A stretch of 64,000 nt of DNA from UBA1366 sp047602575 (GTDB taxonomy: Bacteria; Bacillota; Clostridia; Oscillospirales; Ruminococcaceae). The position numbers were made by a program, and so were the translations under genes. The stretch's first letter is position 1, and every line of letters begins with the position of its first letter. The notes under the pieces are model-generated. The model searched no databases. It was not told where the DNA came from and was given only the letters and a program-made list of their open reading frames with translations. The DNA lies in NCBI GenBank assembly GCA_047602575.1, contig JASGGY010000001.1, positions 124,001 through 188,000 of the forward strand, written 5' to 3'. Positions 41,432 through 50,793 of this stretch are shown piece after piece.

Positions 41432-43891
41432 ATGGCAAAGAAGGTTCTCATCGTCGGCGGCGTGGCGGGCGGCGCGACGGCTGCGGCAAGGCTGCGCAGG
41501 CTGGATGAAAGCGCGCAGATCATGATGTTTGAAAAAGGCGGGTACATCTCGTTTGCGAACTGCGGGCTGCCCTATTACATCGGCGGGGCGATCCGCGAGA
41601 AGTCCGCACTTACACTTCAGACACCGCAGAGCTTCAAGGCGCGGTTCAACGTGGATGTGCGGGTCAACAGCGAGGTTGTTTCCATCGACAAGGAAAGAAA
41701 AACCGTTTCGGTGCGCAATCACGCGACGGGTGAAACCTATGAGGAGCGCTATGACGCACTGGTGCTGTCGCCGGGCGCAGAACCGATCCGCCCGAATCTC
41801 GAGGGGATGGATTCTGACAAGATTTTCACCCTGCGCAACATCCCCGACACCGTGAAAATCAAGGAATACATCCAGACGCACCGCCCGAAAACCGCGGCGG
41901 TCGTTGGCGGCGGCTTCATCGGCGTGGAAATGGCGGAGAACCTGCACGCAGCGGGACTTTCGGTGTCGCTCATCGAGCTGGCGGATCAGGTCATCGCACC
42001 GATTGACTATGACATGGCGGGGGATGTCCATCGCCACATCGAGAGCAAGGGCGTTGCGCTTTATCTCGGCAATGCCGTGCGGAGCATTTCCGACAACGGA
42101 AAGCAGCTCGAAATCGCCCTGGGCAGCGGCATGATTACCGCCGACCTGCTCATCATGGCAATCGGCGTAAAGCCCGACACGAAGCTTGCGAAGGAAGCCG
42201 GTCTGGCACTCAACGCACGCGGTGCAATCCTCGTGGACGACCATATGCGCACCGGCGCGCCGGATGTCTACGCCGTCGGCGATGCGGTGGAAATCACCGA
42301 TTTCGTCACCGGCGAAAAGGGCTTTGTTCCCCTTGCAGGGCCTGCCAACAAGCAGGGCAGGATTGCCGCGGACAATATCTGCGGGTTGGACAGCATTTAC
42401 ACCGGAACGCAGGGCTCGTCGATTTTAAAGGTGTTTGACTTAACCGTCGCCGCCACCGGCATCAACGAAAAAACCGCCAAGCGGCTTGGGCTGGATTATG
42501 AGAAATCCTTCACCTATTCCGCCAGCCACGCCAGCTATTATCCCGGTGCGGTGAATATGTCGATCAAGACGATTTTTGAGAAAGCCACAGGCAAGATCCT
42601 CGGCGCGCAGGTGGTGGGCTATGACGGCGCGGATAAGCGCTGCGATGTGCTTGCGACGGCGATCCGCGCCGGCATGACCGCACTGGATCTCGCCCGGCTC
42701 GAGCTTTGCTACGCGCCGCCCTACGGCTCGGCAAAAGACCCGGTCAACATGGCGGGCTATGTGATAGAAAACATCCTCGCCGGCAGGGAAAAGATTTTCC
42801 ACTGGCACGATGTGGAGAAGCTTCCCCGCGACGGCAGCGTAACGCTGCTCGACACCCGCACACCCATAGAATATGCCAACGGACACATCGGCGGCTTTAT
42901 CAACATCCCGCTCGACGAGCTGCGCGGGCGGCTGGGCGAGCTTGACAAGAAAAAGCCCGTGTATGTTACCTGCCAGATCGGGCTGCGGGGTTATGTGGCT
43001 GCGCGGATTTTGATGCAGAACGGCTTTGACGCGTTCAATTTAAGCGGGGGCTACCGGCTTTACAACTCCATTTTCGGTGCGCATCCGCCCAAGCCCGCCG
43101 CCGGCATCAACCCCGAAACCCAGCTTCCCGAGCCGCCGGCGGAGAAGCTCGCAGAAGCTCCCGCAAAGATCGTTTCCGTTGACGCGTGCGGCTTGCAGTG
43201 CCCCGGACCGATTGTGAAGCTTTCCGCGGCGCTCGAAACAGCGGCGGAGGGCGATGTGGTGGAAATTTCCACGACTGACCCCGCGTTTGCCGGCGACATT
43301 GAGGGCTTTTGCCGGCGCACGGGAAACGAGTTCCTCGGTATCACGAGCGCAAAGGGCGTATCGGCGGCGCGGATCAGAAAAAAGCATGTTGTTTCGGGCG
43401 GAACGGCTCAAGCTGAATCCAAGGACAAAAAGAACATCATTGTGTTTTCCGGTGATCTGGATAAAGCGATTGCGTCGTTCATCATCGCCAACGCCGCCGC
43501 CGCGATGGGGCGCAAGGTGAGTATGTTCTTCACCTTCTGGGGGCTGAACATCCTGCGCCGCGCGGAAAAGGTAAGGGTGCGGAAGAATTTTATCTCGAAA
43601 ATGTTCGGGATGATGATGCCGCGCGGCGCTGGGCGGCTCAAGCTTTCTAAAATGAATATGGGCGGCATGGGAGCGAAGATGATACGCGGCGTGATGAAAT
43701 CCAAAAATGTCAGCAGTCTTGAGGAGCTCATTGCCCTTGCGCAGCAAAACGGCGTAGAGCTGATTGCCTGCTCGATGTCGATGGACGTCATGGGCATCAC
43801 GCAGGAGGAGCTTCTCCCCGGCGTCAAGCTTGCAGGCGCCGCCGCCATGCTCGCCAACGCCGAAGAATCCGACATGTCATTGTTTATTTAG
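41432..43891 (+). CDS. CoA-disulfide reductase / rhodanese / TusA / DsrE fusion
   Basis: 819 residues in four domains. FAD/NAD(P)H oxidoreductase (1-450: KVLIVGGVAGGATAAARLRR; redox Cys44 in FANCGLPYY; YAVGDAVE). Rhodanese (about 465-550; active Cys514 in TCQIGLRG). TusA-like (about 580-655; Cys590 in GLQCPGP). DsrE-like (about 665-819: IIVFSGDLDKAIASFIIANA). The order suggests reductive release and relay of persulfide sulfur in one chain. The stop codon touches a heptamer array. Confidence 0.9.
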   Translation: MAKKVLIVGGVAGGATAAARLRRLDESAQIMMFEKGGYISFANCGLPYYIGGAIREKSALTLQTPQSFKARFNVDVRVNSEVVSIDKERKTVSVRNHATGETYEERYDALVLSPGAEPIRPNLEGMDSDKIFTLRNIPDTVKIKEYIQTHRPKTAAVVGGGFIGVEMAENLHAAGLSVSLIELADQVIAPIDYDMAGDVHRHIESKGVALYLGNAVRSISDNGKQLEIALGSGMITADLLIMAIGVKPDTKLAKEAGLALNARGAILVDDHMRTGAPDVYAVGDAVEITDFVTGEKGFVPLAGPANKQGRIAADNICGLDSIYTGTQGSSILKVFDLTVAATGINEKTAKRLGLDYEKSFTYSASHASYYPGAVNMSIKTIFEKATGKILGAQVVGYDGADKRCDVLATAIRAGMTALDLARLELCYAPPYGSAKDPVNMAGYVIENILAGREKIFHWHDVEKLPRDGSVTLLDTRTPIEYANGHIGGFINIPLDELRGRLGELDKKKPVYVTCQIGLRGYVAARILMQNGFDAFNLSGGYRLYNSIFGAHPPKPAAGINPETQLPEPPAEKLAEAPAKIVSVDACGLQCPGPIVKLSAALETAAEGDVVEISTTDPAFAGDIEGFCRRTGNEFLGITSAKGVSAARIRKKHVVSGGTAQAESKDKKNIIVFSGDLDKAIASFIIANAAAAMGRKVSMFFTFWGLNILRRAEKVRVRKNFISKMFGMMMPRGAGRLKLSKMNMGGMGAKMIRGVMKSKNVSSLEELIALAQQNGVELIACSMSMDVMGITQEELLPGVKLAGAAAMLANAEESDMSLFI

Positions 43892-43921
43892 AGGTCAGAA
43901 GTCAGAGGCCAGAGGTCAGAA
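43891..43921 (+). repeat. Heptamer array
   Basis: GAGGTCAGAAGTCAGAGGCC-type units that begin at the last base of the preceding stop codon. Confidence 0.75.
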
Positions 43922-43924
43922 ACG

Positions 43925-43960
43925 AAAGAGGACTTATGCGCACGCGCATAAGTCCTCTTT
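43925..43960. terminator. Bidirectional terminator
   Basis: A 17-bp stem, AAAGAGGACTTATGCGC with its complement, between convergent genes; A-rich left and T-rich right flank. Confidence 0.85.
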
Positions 43961-43997
43961 ATCACAATTTTTAGTATCTCAAGACTGTTCCCTTGTA

Positions 43998-44033
43998 ACT
44001 TCTGACTTCTGACCTCTGACTTCTGACCTCTAA
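43998..44033. repeat. Heptamer array overlapping the htrA stop codon
   Basis: CTTCTGA / CCTCTGA units in inverted orientation to the array at 43891, so the terminator sits between two arrays facing each other. Confidence 0.75.
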
Positions 44034-45478
44034 TAGGGCATCGGGAATTCGTTGAGGTAGTCGTCGGTGCTGTCCTGCTCCTGTGTGCCGGAGTTTGAGC
44101 CGGAGGATTGCGGGGAGGCGCTGCTTTCGCCCAGAACAACGTCGAGGTCGATGATTTTATCGTCGCGGTAAACGGATACCTTGATGGTATCGCCCACGCT
44201 GAAGGTTTCTTTGACTTGGTTGAATTCGTCGATGGAATTGATGAGCTTGCCGTTGATGCCGATGACAATGTCGTTGACTTTGATGCCCGCCTTGTCAGCG
44301 CCCGAGCCTTCGGTGACGGACTTGACGATGAAGCCCTGGGGAACATCATAATAGCGGGAGTAAAGCTCGCTGACGTCAACGCCTGCCATGCCGGTGGTGG
44401 GTCTGCCCTTGACATAGCCGTATTTGATGAGGTCGTCCACAATCGGAATCGCCGCGTCAATCGGGATCGCAAAGCCCAGTCCCTCGCCGTAGGTGGAGGA
44501 AACCTTTGCCGACGTGATGCCGACCACCTGTCCGTAAGCATTGATCAGCGGACCGCCTGAGTTGCCGGAGTTGATGGGCGCGTCGGTCTGAATGAGGTTC
44601 ATTTCTCTGTCTTCAATGGTCAGCTTCCGGTCAAGGGCGGAGATGATGCCGCTGGTGACAGAGCCCTTCAGCTCAAAGCCCAGCGGGTTTCCGATGACGA
44701 TGGAAAGTTCGCCGACGACCAGATCAGCGGATTTGCCGAATTCCGCGGCGGTCAGACCGGTTTTCTCGATCTTGATCACGGCGATGTCGGTCTGTGTGTC
44801 GCTGCCGATGAGCGTTCCGGTGAACTCAAGAGATGATTCCCCGGAGTCGTCAGAATCCGCCTCGGCTTCCGCATAGGTGGAAGGAAGCACAACCATAATC
44901 GACTGCGCGCCCTCAACAACGTGTGCGTTGGTGATGATATAGCCGTCCGCGCTCATGATGATGCCCGTTCCCGTCGCCGTGCCGTTGGAAAGCGTGCAGG
45001 AAATGCCGACCACGGAGGGCGAAACCTTGGTGGCGATGTCGGGAATGCTCATCGCATCCGACGGAGCGGCAAGCTGTTCAAGCGTGGGATAGGTGCGGGT
45101 GGAGGTTTCCACCGCGGTGTCGCTTACGCTGTTGACGGAGGACTTGCTTGAGGAATCGGTATCGCTGTCCGGCTTGCCGTCTAAGCCGCCGGTGAAAAGC
45201 TGGTAGCCGACAATCGATGTTGTACCGATCGCGCCCGCGCAAAGCACGGCAACTGCGGCGGTGAAAATTTTCTTGCCGGTTGATTTTTTCTTGCGCGGAT
45301 CGTTGGGTTCCTGACCGGGCGGGTAATAGTTGACCTCGCCGTAGCGCGCGTCCGTGCGGCGCGGGTCGGCTCCGTCAAAGCGATAACGGTAAAAGCCGTC
45401 GGGCGGGGTCGCCGGGGTGTTGTCTGTCAAGGGCGTTTCGGCTGACGGATTTATGTTGTTTTCATCAAAGCCATTCAT
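44030..45478 (-). CDS. htrA: HtrA/DegP-type serine protease
   Basis: 482 residues. Cytoplasmic N-terminus, one membrane helix (about 69-92), extracellular S1C protease with the triad His186 (TNAHVVEG), Asp231 (TDIAVIKIE) and Ser307 (GNSGGPL), then one PDZ domain (about 375-455) and an acidic tail. Surface protein quality control. TATAAT on the minus strand at 45549-45554 probably serves it. Confidence 0.93.
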   Translation of the reverse strand: MNGFDENNINPSAETPLTDNTPATPPDGFYRYRFDGADPRRTDARYGEVNYYPPGQEPNDPRKKKSTGKKIFTAAVAVLCAGAIGTTSIVGYQLFTGGLDGKPDSDTDSSSKSSVNSVSDTAVETSTRTYPTLEQLAAPSDAMSIPDIATKVSPSVVGISCTLSNGTATGTGIIMSADGYIITNAHVVEGAQSIMVVLPSTYAEAEADSDDSGESSLEFTGTLIGSDTQTDIAVIKIEKTGLTAAEFGKSADLVVGELSIVIGNPLGFELKGSVTSGIISALDRKLTIEDREMNLIQTDAPINSGNSGGPLINAYGQVVGITSAKVSSTYGEGLGFAIPIDAAIPIVDDLIKYGYVKGRPTTGMAGVDVSELYSRYYDVPQGFIVKSVTEGSGADKAGIKVNDIVIGINGKLINSIDEFNQVKETFSVGDTIKVSVYRDDKIIDLDVVLGESSASPQSSGSNSGTQEQDSTDDYLNEFPMPY

Positions 45479-45626
45479 GTAAAAAAAACCTCCTTTGAAA
45501 GTTTCGGTTCGTTTTCTTTGTTCTTTTGTGTGGTTTTGCTATACTCTCATTATACCCCCGAATGTGATAATCTTATGATAACCGCTGGAATTTTTCATGT
45601 GTTTGCCGTCAAAATGCTTTCACGAA

Positions 45627-45656
45627 AAAAAGCAGAACCGCTTCGGCTCTGCTTTG
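45627..45656 (-). terminator. Terminator after pyrE
   Basis: AAAGCAGAACCG / CGGCTCTGCTTT stem; on the minus strand it is followed by TTTTTTCG. Confidence 0.8.
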
Positions 45657-45678
45657 TTGTGCGGGGTAACGCTGTGGG

Positions 45679-46332
45679 CTATTTCACGCCGTATTGTGCG
45701 CGGTAAGCGCGCATTGCGTCGAGGTATTCTTTACCGGGGATCACGCCGGATTCAATCGCGGCGATGATGTCCTCCATGGTGACGATGGCATAAACGCGGA
45801 TGCCGAACTCGGTGAACGCGTCCTGCACCGCGGAGGTTTCGCCCAGACCCTTTTCCATGCGATCCACGGTGATGAGCATCGCGCGCACTTCCACATCCGC
45901 AGCGGCTTTGAGCTTCGGGATGCTCTCGCGCAGGGCTTTTCCGGAGGTCATCACGTCCTCGATGATCGCAACGCGCTCGCCGTCAGTGAGCTGTTTTCCG
46001 ACCAGCACGCCGCCCTCGCCGTGATCCTTGGCTTCCTTGCGGTCAAAGCAGTAGTTGACGGTCACGCCGAATTTGTTAAACAGCCCGACTGCCGCCGATG
46101 CCGCCAGCGGGATGCCTTTATAGGCAGGACCGAACAGCGTGTCAACCTCGATCTTGTTTTCCGTCATACATTCCGCGTAATATTCGCCGAGCTTTGCAAG
46201 CTGCGCGCCGGTGCAGTATTCGCCGGTGTTGATGAAATAAGGCGCAATGCGTCCGCTTTTGAGGGTAAACGTGCCGAATTTCAGCACGTGGCTTTCGTAC
46301 ATGAATTGAATGAAGCTTTCTTTGTAGGTCAT
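45679..46332 (-). CDS. pyrE: Orotate phosphoribosyltransferase
   Basis: 217 residues. Converts orotate and PRPP to OMP in pyrimidine synthesis. PRPP-binding motif VAIIEDVMTSGKALRE and substrate region FGPAYKGIPLA. Twenty-one bases after the exporter gene, sharing its promoter. Confidence 0.94.
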   Translation of the reverse strand: MTYKESFIQFMYESHVLKFGTFTLKSGRIAPYFINTGEYCTGAQLAKLGEYYAECMTENKIEVDTLFGPAYKGIPLAASAAVGLFNKFGVTVNYCFDRKEAKDHGEGGVLVGKQLTDGERVAIIEDVMTSGKALRESIPKLKAAADVEVRAMLITVDRMEKGLGETSAVQDAFTEFGIRVYAIVTMEDIIAAIESGVIPGKEYLDAMRAYRAQYGVK

Positions 46333-46353
46333 TTGTACACTTCCCTTATCAAA

Positions 46354-47226
46354 TTAGAAGAACAATTCCAGCGCGATGCCGCTCACCGCGGCGGTTGCGT
46401 AAAGAATTCCCAGAATTGCGAAATTTTCTTTCAGGTGCTTGTTCGCTTTAAACAGCATCGCAAGCCCCACGCCGGCACTGGTGACAAGCCCCGCGATGAC
46501 CGAGCCAAAGCTCAGTGCGCCGTCGATGTAAAGCTGTGTGATGATTGCCGAAGCCGCGCAGTTGGGAATGAAGCCGACAACCGCCGCGAGCAGGGGCTGG
46601 AACACGCTGTCGGTCATGAGGATTTTGCTGATGTTGTTCTCACCGGCAAAGGTGATGGCGCTGTTTAAAAGAAAGTTGACCGCGAACAGGAACAGCGCGA
46701 TTTCCCCCGTGTGGCGCAGGGCGGAAAGAAAAACCGAATGCCCCTCGCAGCCGCAGTGCGTGCAGATTTCTTTGAAGTGGTCGGTGTTGTCGGCGCGGCG
46801 TTTTTTTCGCGCAACCCGCAGGACCGCGTCGATGAGGATACCCACGGTCAGGGCGATGAGGATTTTCACAACGACGATTTTCCACATGATGCCGAGGTTT
46901 GTTTTCAAATTCTCCGGGTCGGAAAGCAGGATGATGACCGCCTCGTCGCTGGTGGAAATATACACCGCAAGCAGCGTTCCAAGCGTCACGAGCCGTCCGG
47001 CGTAGAGATTTGTTGCCGCCACGGAAAAGCCGCACTGCGGCACAGCCCCCAGCAGCGCCCCTCCCGCGGGGCCGAACGGTCCGAGCTTTTTCAGCCCGCC
47101 CGCGAGCCTGCCTGCCTGGTGGTGTTCGAGAAATTCGATGAGTAAGAATGCAGCGTAAAGAAAGGGTGCTGTTTTTGCCGTGTCGAGCAGCGCGTCGAGA
47201 AAAACGTCCAGTAATTGTTGTGCCAT
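46354..47226 (-). CDS. Putative 10-TM heavy-metal exporter
   Basis: 290 residues from an ATG 6 bases after GAAAGGAT. About ten hydrophobic segments, the paired motifs LLGAVPQCGFS and VVGFIPNCAASA, and a Cys/His-rich central loop (ICTHCGCEGH). Fits the putative arsenic/heavy-metal efflux family PF11449 (recalled). Cargo unproven; the P-x-C motifs could bind soft metals. Confidence 0.75.
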   Translation of the reverse strand: MAQQLLDVFLDALLDTAKTAPFLYAAFLLIEFLEHHQAGRLAGGLKKLGPFGPAGGALLGAVPQCGFSVAATNLYAGRLVTLGTLLAVYISTSDEAVIILLSDPENLKTNLGIMWKIVVVKILIALTVGILIDAVLRVARKKRRADNTDHFKEICTHCGCEGHSVFLSALRHTGEIALFLFAVNFLLNSAITFAGENNISKILMTDSVFQPLLAAVVGFIPNCAASAIITQLYIDGALSFGSVIAGLVTSAGVGLAMLFKANKHLKENFAILGILYATAAVSGIALELFF

Positions 47227-47282
47227 AAAAATCCTTTCGCCCAAAAGTTGTCCGGCAAGAAGCCGGTTAGCCGTACCTTATC

Positions 47283-47311
47283 ATTGTACAGGACAAGGAA
47301 CGTTTTGTCAA
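47283..47311 (-). promoter_or_regulatory. Promoter of the exporter-pyrE pair
   Basis: Minus strand TTGACA, 17 bases, TACAAT, overlapping the end of the upstream bPH2 gene. Confidence 0.7.
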
Positions 47312-48780
47312 GCGTCGGCGATGCTTTTCACCGGAAAACCGTTTTCGGCGAGCAGCTTCATCAACTCGCGCTCCCGCAGCTGGCGGATGTAATGGATGTT
47401 GCGGGTTTCGGATACGGTATAAATCTTCACCGAACAGGTGCCGGCGCGCTTCTGGAAAACGGTGCGCCGGATGGTGAGCTTGCTGATTTTCGCGGTCGGA
47501 ACGGTCACGCGGTGGAATTTATAAAGCTTGCAGTAGCTCAGCACCGCGAAGCCGTCGTCAAAACCGACGCCGGTTGTAAAGACCGAAAAGAGCTGCACGA
47601 CCGAAAGCCACACCAGCGGAATGCCCAGAATCACGCCTGCAAAGCGGATGATTTCCGACCAGACAGGGAAGAAAAACGCCCCCGCGATGCCGGCAGCCGC
47701 AACGCCCGCCGCCGCGCACAAAGGCGGCAGGAAGAAGCTTGCCGCGCGCCGCGCGCCGGGCTTGAGCGAGATTTTTACCGCGCGCATACCGGGCAGCAGC
47801 ATTTTCAGTGACGCGGGAACGTGCCGGATGGTCGTGATGGGGATGAGTGCTGCGATCTGGCGGCGCTTTTTGCCGTAGCCCGCGCAGTGGATGATGACCG
47901 AGCAGATGCGGAACAGCTTGGTGAGCATATTCTGCTGCATATCGGCGTAGTTGATTTTGTTGATGCTTAAGATGGTTGCCTGACGTGTGAGGATGCCGCT
48001 TTCGATGACGATGTTTGTGCCCGTGCGCATACTTGTAAAGCTCCAGTGGCGGATGACATTGGCGAGGAAGGACAAGAACCAGCCGCCGGAAATCAACACC
48101 GAAATGCCCAGCGCAATCGGCGGGATGTGAACGGCAAAGCGCTCCGCCGCCGTGCTGAGGCGGTAAAGCAGGCGATCCTCCAGCTCCTGCCCGACGATGC
48201 GCCCCGCCTGATAAAAAAACGTCGCAAACAGCACCACACCTGAAAACGCCGACGAGAAAATCAGCGAAAACACCAGCAGATACAGGCTGCCGGAGGAATA
48301 GGTGTATTTCATCACGTCGCGGTTTTCGGCGTTGAAAATATCCGCGAGGTGCCGGAAATCCGAATTGCGGACGGTCAGCACCAGATCCGAGGACTTTGCG
48401 CTGCCGGAGTTGGTGTCCACCGTGATCCGGCTTGCCCGGAACGCGCGGTAAAACACGCCCTGCTTGGCGTGAATTGACGTAACCTGTGCGTAAAAGATTT
48501 TCGATTCCATCAGCCCGAAATACCCCTGCCGTGCCACAATGCAGTCGCTCTCAAACCGGAACGACATGAACACCCATCGCAAAAACGCATAGGAAAAAAT
48601 CAGCGCGATGACAAGCACGTCCAGCCACCGCCCGCGCAGCCACGTCGCAAGGTCAAACTTCAGCGCCACCAGACTGCGCGTGAGCGGAATCAGCAGCAGC
48701 CAAAAGCTCTTTGTCGTATACGCCAGTATCCGGATCGGGTGCTGGCGAACCCCGAAAAACCGCTTTGAAAACCCCGTCAT
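47308..48780 (-). CDS. Membrane protein with bacterial PH domains (YdbT-like)
   Basis: 490 residues, several membrane helices in pairs separated by bPH2 (DUF304) domains (CIVARQGYFGLMESKIFYAQV; IVIESGILTRQATILSINKINYADMQ). YdbT-like proteins occur with a small YdbS partner, present here immediately upstream. Role uncertain; links to secretion or resistance have been proposed for relatives. Confidence 0.82.
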   Translation of the reverse strand: MTGFSKRFFGVRQHPIRILAYTTKSFWLLLIPLTRSLVALKFDLATWLRGRWLDVLVIALIFSYAFLRWVFMSFRFESDCIVARQGYFGLMESKIFYAQVTSIHAKQGVFYRAFRASRITVDTNSGSAKSSDLVLTVRNSDFRHLADIFNAENRDVMKYTYSSGSLYLLVFSLIFSSAFSGVVLFATFFYQAGRIVGQELEDRLLYRLSTAAERFAVHIPPIALGISVLISGGWFLSFLANVIRHWSFTSMRTGTNIVIESGILTRQATILSINKINYADMQQNMLTKLFRICSVIIHCAGYGKKRRQIAALIPITTIRHVPASLKMLLPGMRAVKISLKPGARRAASFFLPPLCAAAGVAAAGIAGAFFFPVWSEIIRFAGVILGIPLVWLSVVQLFSVFTTGVGFDDGFAVLSYCKLYKFHRVTVPTAKISKLTIRRTVFQKRAGTCSVKIYTVSETRNIHYIRQLRERELMKLLAENGFPVKSIADA

Positions 48781-48789
48781 GTTCAGCCC

Positions 48790-49233
48790 CTACTTCCTTT
48801 TTCGGATCGCGTGATTGAGCGTGGCGGAAATCTCGATGACCTCGTTGGAACGCAGAAAGGCAAGCAGAACCTTTCCGCCTAACGCGTTGACGATGATGAA
48901 ATTGAGTGCGGTAAAGCGCGAGAACGGAATCGTCACCGTGGTCAGATACTGAATCGAGCCGGTGAGCATATAATCCTTGCGCACAACGAAAAGCCCCGAA
49001 ATTTTCGTGATGTCGTCCGCGGAAATCAGATAGCTGGTTTTTGCGAAATAAACCGGCAGCAGGAAAATCCCCACCGTCACAAAAACCCCCGCGCATATTG
49101 CGTACACGCAGTACATAAGTATGGGATAAGCCTCCAGATAGCGGTTTGCGGCATAGCAAGCCGCGGCGCAGGCAAGAAAAATCAGCAGCCGGATAAAGGA
49201 CAAAGCGCTTTTGTTGGGCTTGTATTTTCTCAT
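48790..49233 (-). CDS. bPH2-domain membrane protein (YdbS-like)
   Basis: 147 residues. Two membrane helices (about 12-32 and 38-62) then one bPH2 domain (YLISADDITKISGLFVVRKDYML). Nine bases separate it from the YdbT-like gene, so they likely form one unit. Divergent from the AGCS symporter gene. Confidence 0.82.
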   Translation of the reverse strand: MRKYKPNKSALSFIRLLIFLACAAACYAANRYLEAYPILMYCVYAICAGVFVTVGIFLLPVYFAKTSYLISADDITKISGLFVVRKDYMLTGSIQYLTTVTIPFSRFTALNFIIVNALGGKVLLAFLRSNEVIEISATLNHAIRKRK

Positions 49234-49269
49234 AAAAACTTTGTCCTTTCGGCGGAAGGTGGAACGGAT

Positions 49270-50580
49270 TTGATTGCTCAGCTCAACGCGCGCTTATCGG
49301 AAGCCGTCTGGGGCGCGCCCGTCATTATACTTATGCTCGTGACCGGCGTTTTGTTCACCGTCGGCACAGGTTTTTTTCAGGTGCGCTGCGCGGGCAGAAT
49401 CCTGCGCGAAACGCTCGGCACGCTGTTTCATAAAACCCCCGGCGCGGACGCATCAAGCCTTTCGCAGCTCCAGACGGTGTCCGCGTCGTTGGGCGCAACC
49501 ATCGGCACGGGTAGTGTGGTCGGCGTGGCGGCGGCGATTTCCGTCGGTGGGGCGGGTGCGGTGTTCTGGATGTGGGTGTCGGCATTTTTCGGGATGATGA
49601 CGGCTTATGCGGAAAATGTCCTCGCGATTTTGTTCCGCGAAAAGAAAAACGGCGTCACTGTCTGCACCGCCGCGGATTATATGGAAAAAGGACTCGGCGC
49701 GCGGTGGATGGGAGTGATATTCTCGGTTTTCTGCGTGTTGGCTTCCTTCGGCATGGGCAACATGGCGCAGGGGAACGCCATCGCCGGTGCTTGCGCGGAA
49801 AGCTTCGGCGTTCCGGCGGCGGTGTGCGGGGCTGCGCTTACAGCACTGGTCTGTGCGGTGATGCTTGGCGGCAGAAAGCGCCTCGGGCGCGTGGCGGAGC
49901 GGCTTGTGCCGTTTATGGCGGTCTTTTTCATCGGCGGGGCGCTGGTGATTATCCTGCTCAATTGCAGCGAGCTCGGCGGTGCGTTCGGCGAAATTTTTGC
50001 CGGCGCGTTCGGCGTAAAGTCCGCGGCGGGTGGCGCGGTGGGGGTAACACTCCAGATGGCGGTTTCCACCGGCTTCCGGCGCGGAAGCTTTTCTCACGAA
50101 GCCGGACTCGGCTCAACCGTCGCACTCCATGCCGCCACAGAGGTCAGAGATCCTGTCAAGCAGGGAATGTGGGGCATTTTTGAGGTGTTCGTTGACACCA
50201 TGGTCATCTGCACGCTCACCGCGCTCGTCATCCTCGTCACCGGTCAGACCGGCGGCGGAAGTGACTGCATCGTGCGCGCGTTCTCGACGGGTTTCGGAAC
50301 GCTGGGCGGCACATTCGTGTCCGTGTCCATCGCGCTGTTCGCCCTTGCGACCATCCTAAGCTGGTCATATATCGGCATCCAGTCATGGAACTGGCTGTTC
50401 CCGCGCTCAAAGGGCAGGCTCTATAAAAGCATCTTCTGTGTCGCGGCTTTTTTCGGCTGCACAATGAACCTGAAGCTCGTGTGGGACATCTCCGACACCT
50501 TTAACGGACTCATGGCAATTCCAAACCTAACCGCATTACTGCTACTAAGCAGAAAAGTTTTTAAGGCGTCTAGAAGTTAG
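49270..50580 (+). CDS. Alanine/glycine:cation symporter (AGCS)
   Basis: 436 residues, about eleven helices. Signature region LGATIGTGSVVGVAAAISVG and SFSHEAGLGSTVALHAA. Imports Ala or Gly with Na+. Starts with TTG at 49270 after GGAAGGTGGA. Its last codons and the TAG stop are made from heptamer repeat units, so the C-terminus may be altered, as in hydE. Confidence 0.9.
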   Translation: MIAQLNARLSEAVWGAPVIILMLVTGVLFTVGTGFFQVRCAGRILRETLGTLFHKTPGADASSLSQLQTVSASLGATIGTGSVVGVAAAISVGGAGAVFWMWVSAFFGMMTAYAENVLAILFREKKNGVTVCTAADYMEKGLGARWMGVIFSVFCVLASFGMGNMAQGNAIAGACAESFGVPAAVCGAALTALVCAVMLGGRKRLGRVAERLVPFMAVFFIGGALVIILLNCSELGGAFGEIFAGAFGVKSAAGGAVGVTLQMAVSTGFRRGSFSHEAGLGSTVALHAATEVRDPVKQGMWGIFEVFVDTMVICTLTALVILVTGQTGGGSDCIVRAFSTGFGTLGGTFVSVSIALFALATILSWSYIGIQSWNWLFPRSKGRLYKSIFCVAAFFGCTMNLKLVWDISDTFNGLMAIPNLTALLLLSRKVFKASRS

Positions 50581-50614
50581 AAGTCAGAAGTCAGAGGTCA
50601 GAAGTCAGAAGCTA
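50571..50614 (+). repeat. Heptamer array at the symporter stop codon
   Basis: Six units (GTTAGAA, GTCAGAA, GTCAGAG). The stop codon is the TAG inside the first unit. Confidence 0.8.
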
Positions 50615-50694
50615 GGAGGGTAATCTGTACAGATTACCTCACATCGCAAACCAAATCCCATTGAGCATCACAAAGAGCAGGCGCGCCCGCACAC

Positions 50695-50788
50695 TGATCG
50701 AAAAGCAGGCACCCCAACGCGCGCAAAGGGTTTCCAAAGGGGGCATGCCCCCTTTAGCGGGGGTCTGGGGGCGAGGAGCCCCCAGTGA
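50695..50788 (-). repeat. Dispersed multi-palindrome element, copy 6
   Basis: GCAGGCACCCCAACGCGCGC, then GGGTTTCCAAAGGGGGC and two hairpins. The pre-palindrome part also matches copy 2 read backwards, so the element is longer than its hairpins. Confidence 0.75.
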
Positions 50789-50793
50789 AGTCC

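Noticed and set aside
8697..50614. CRISPR-like arrays.
   Set aside because: The 7-bp arrays have no spacers and no cas genes are present; the palindromic elements are dispersed singly.
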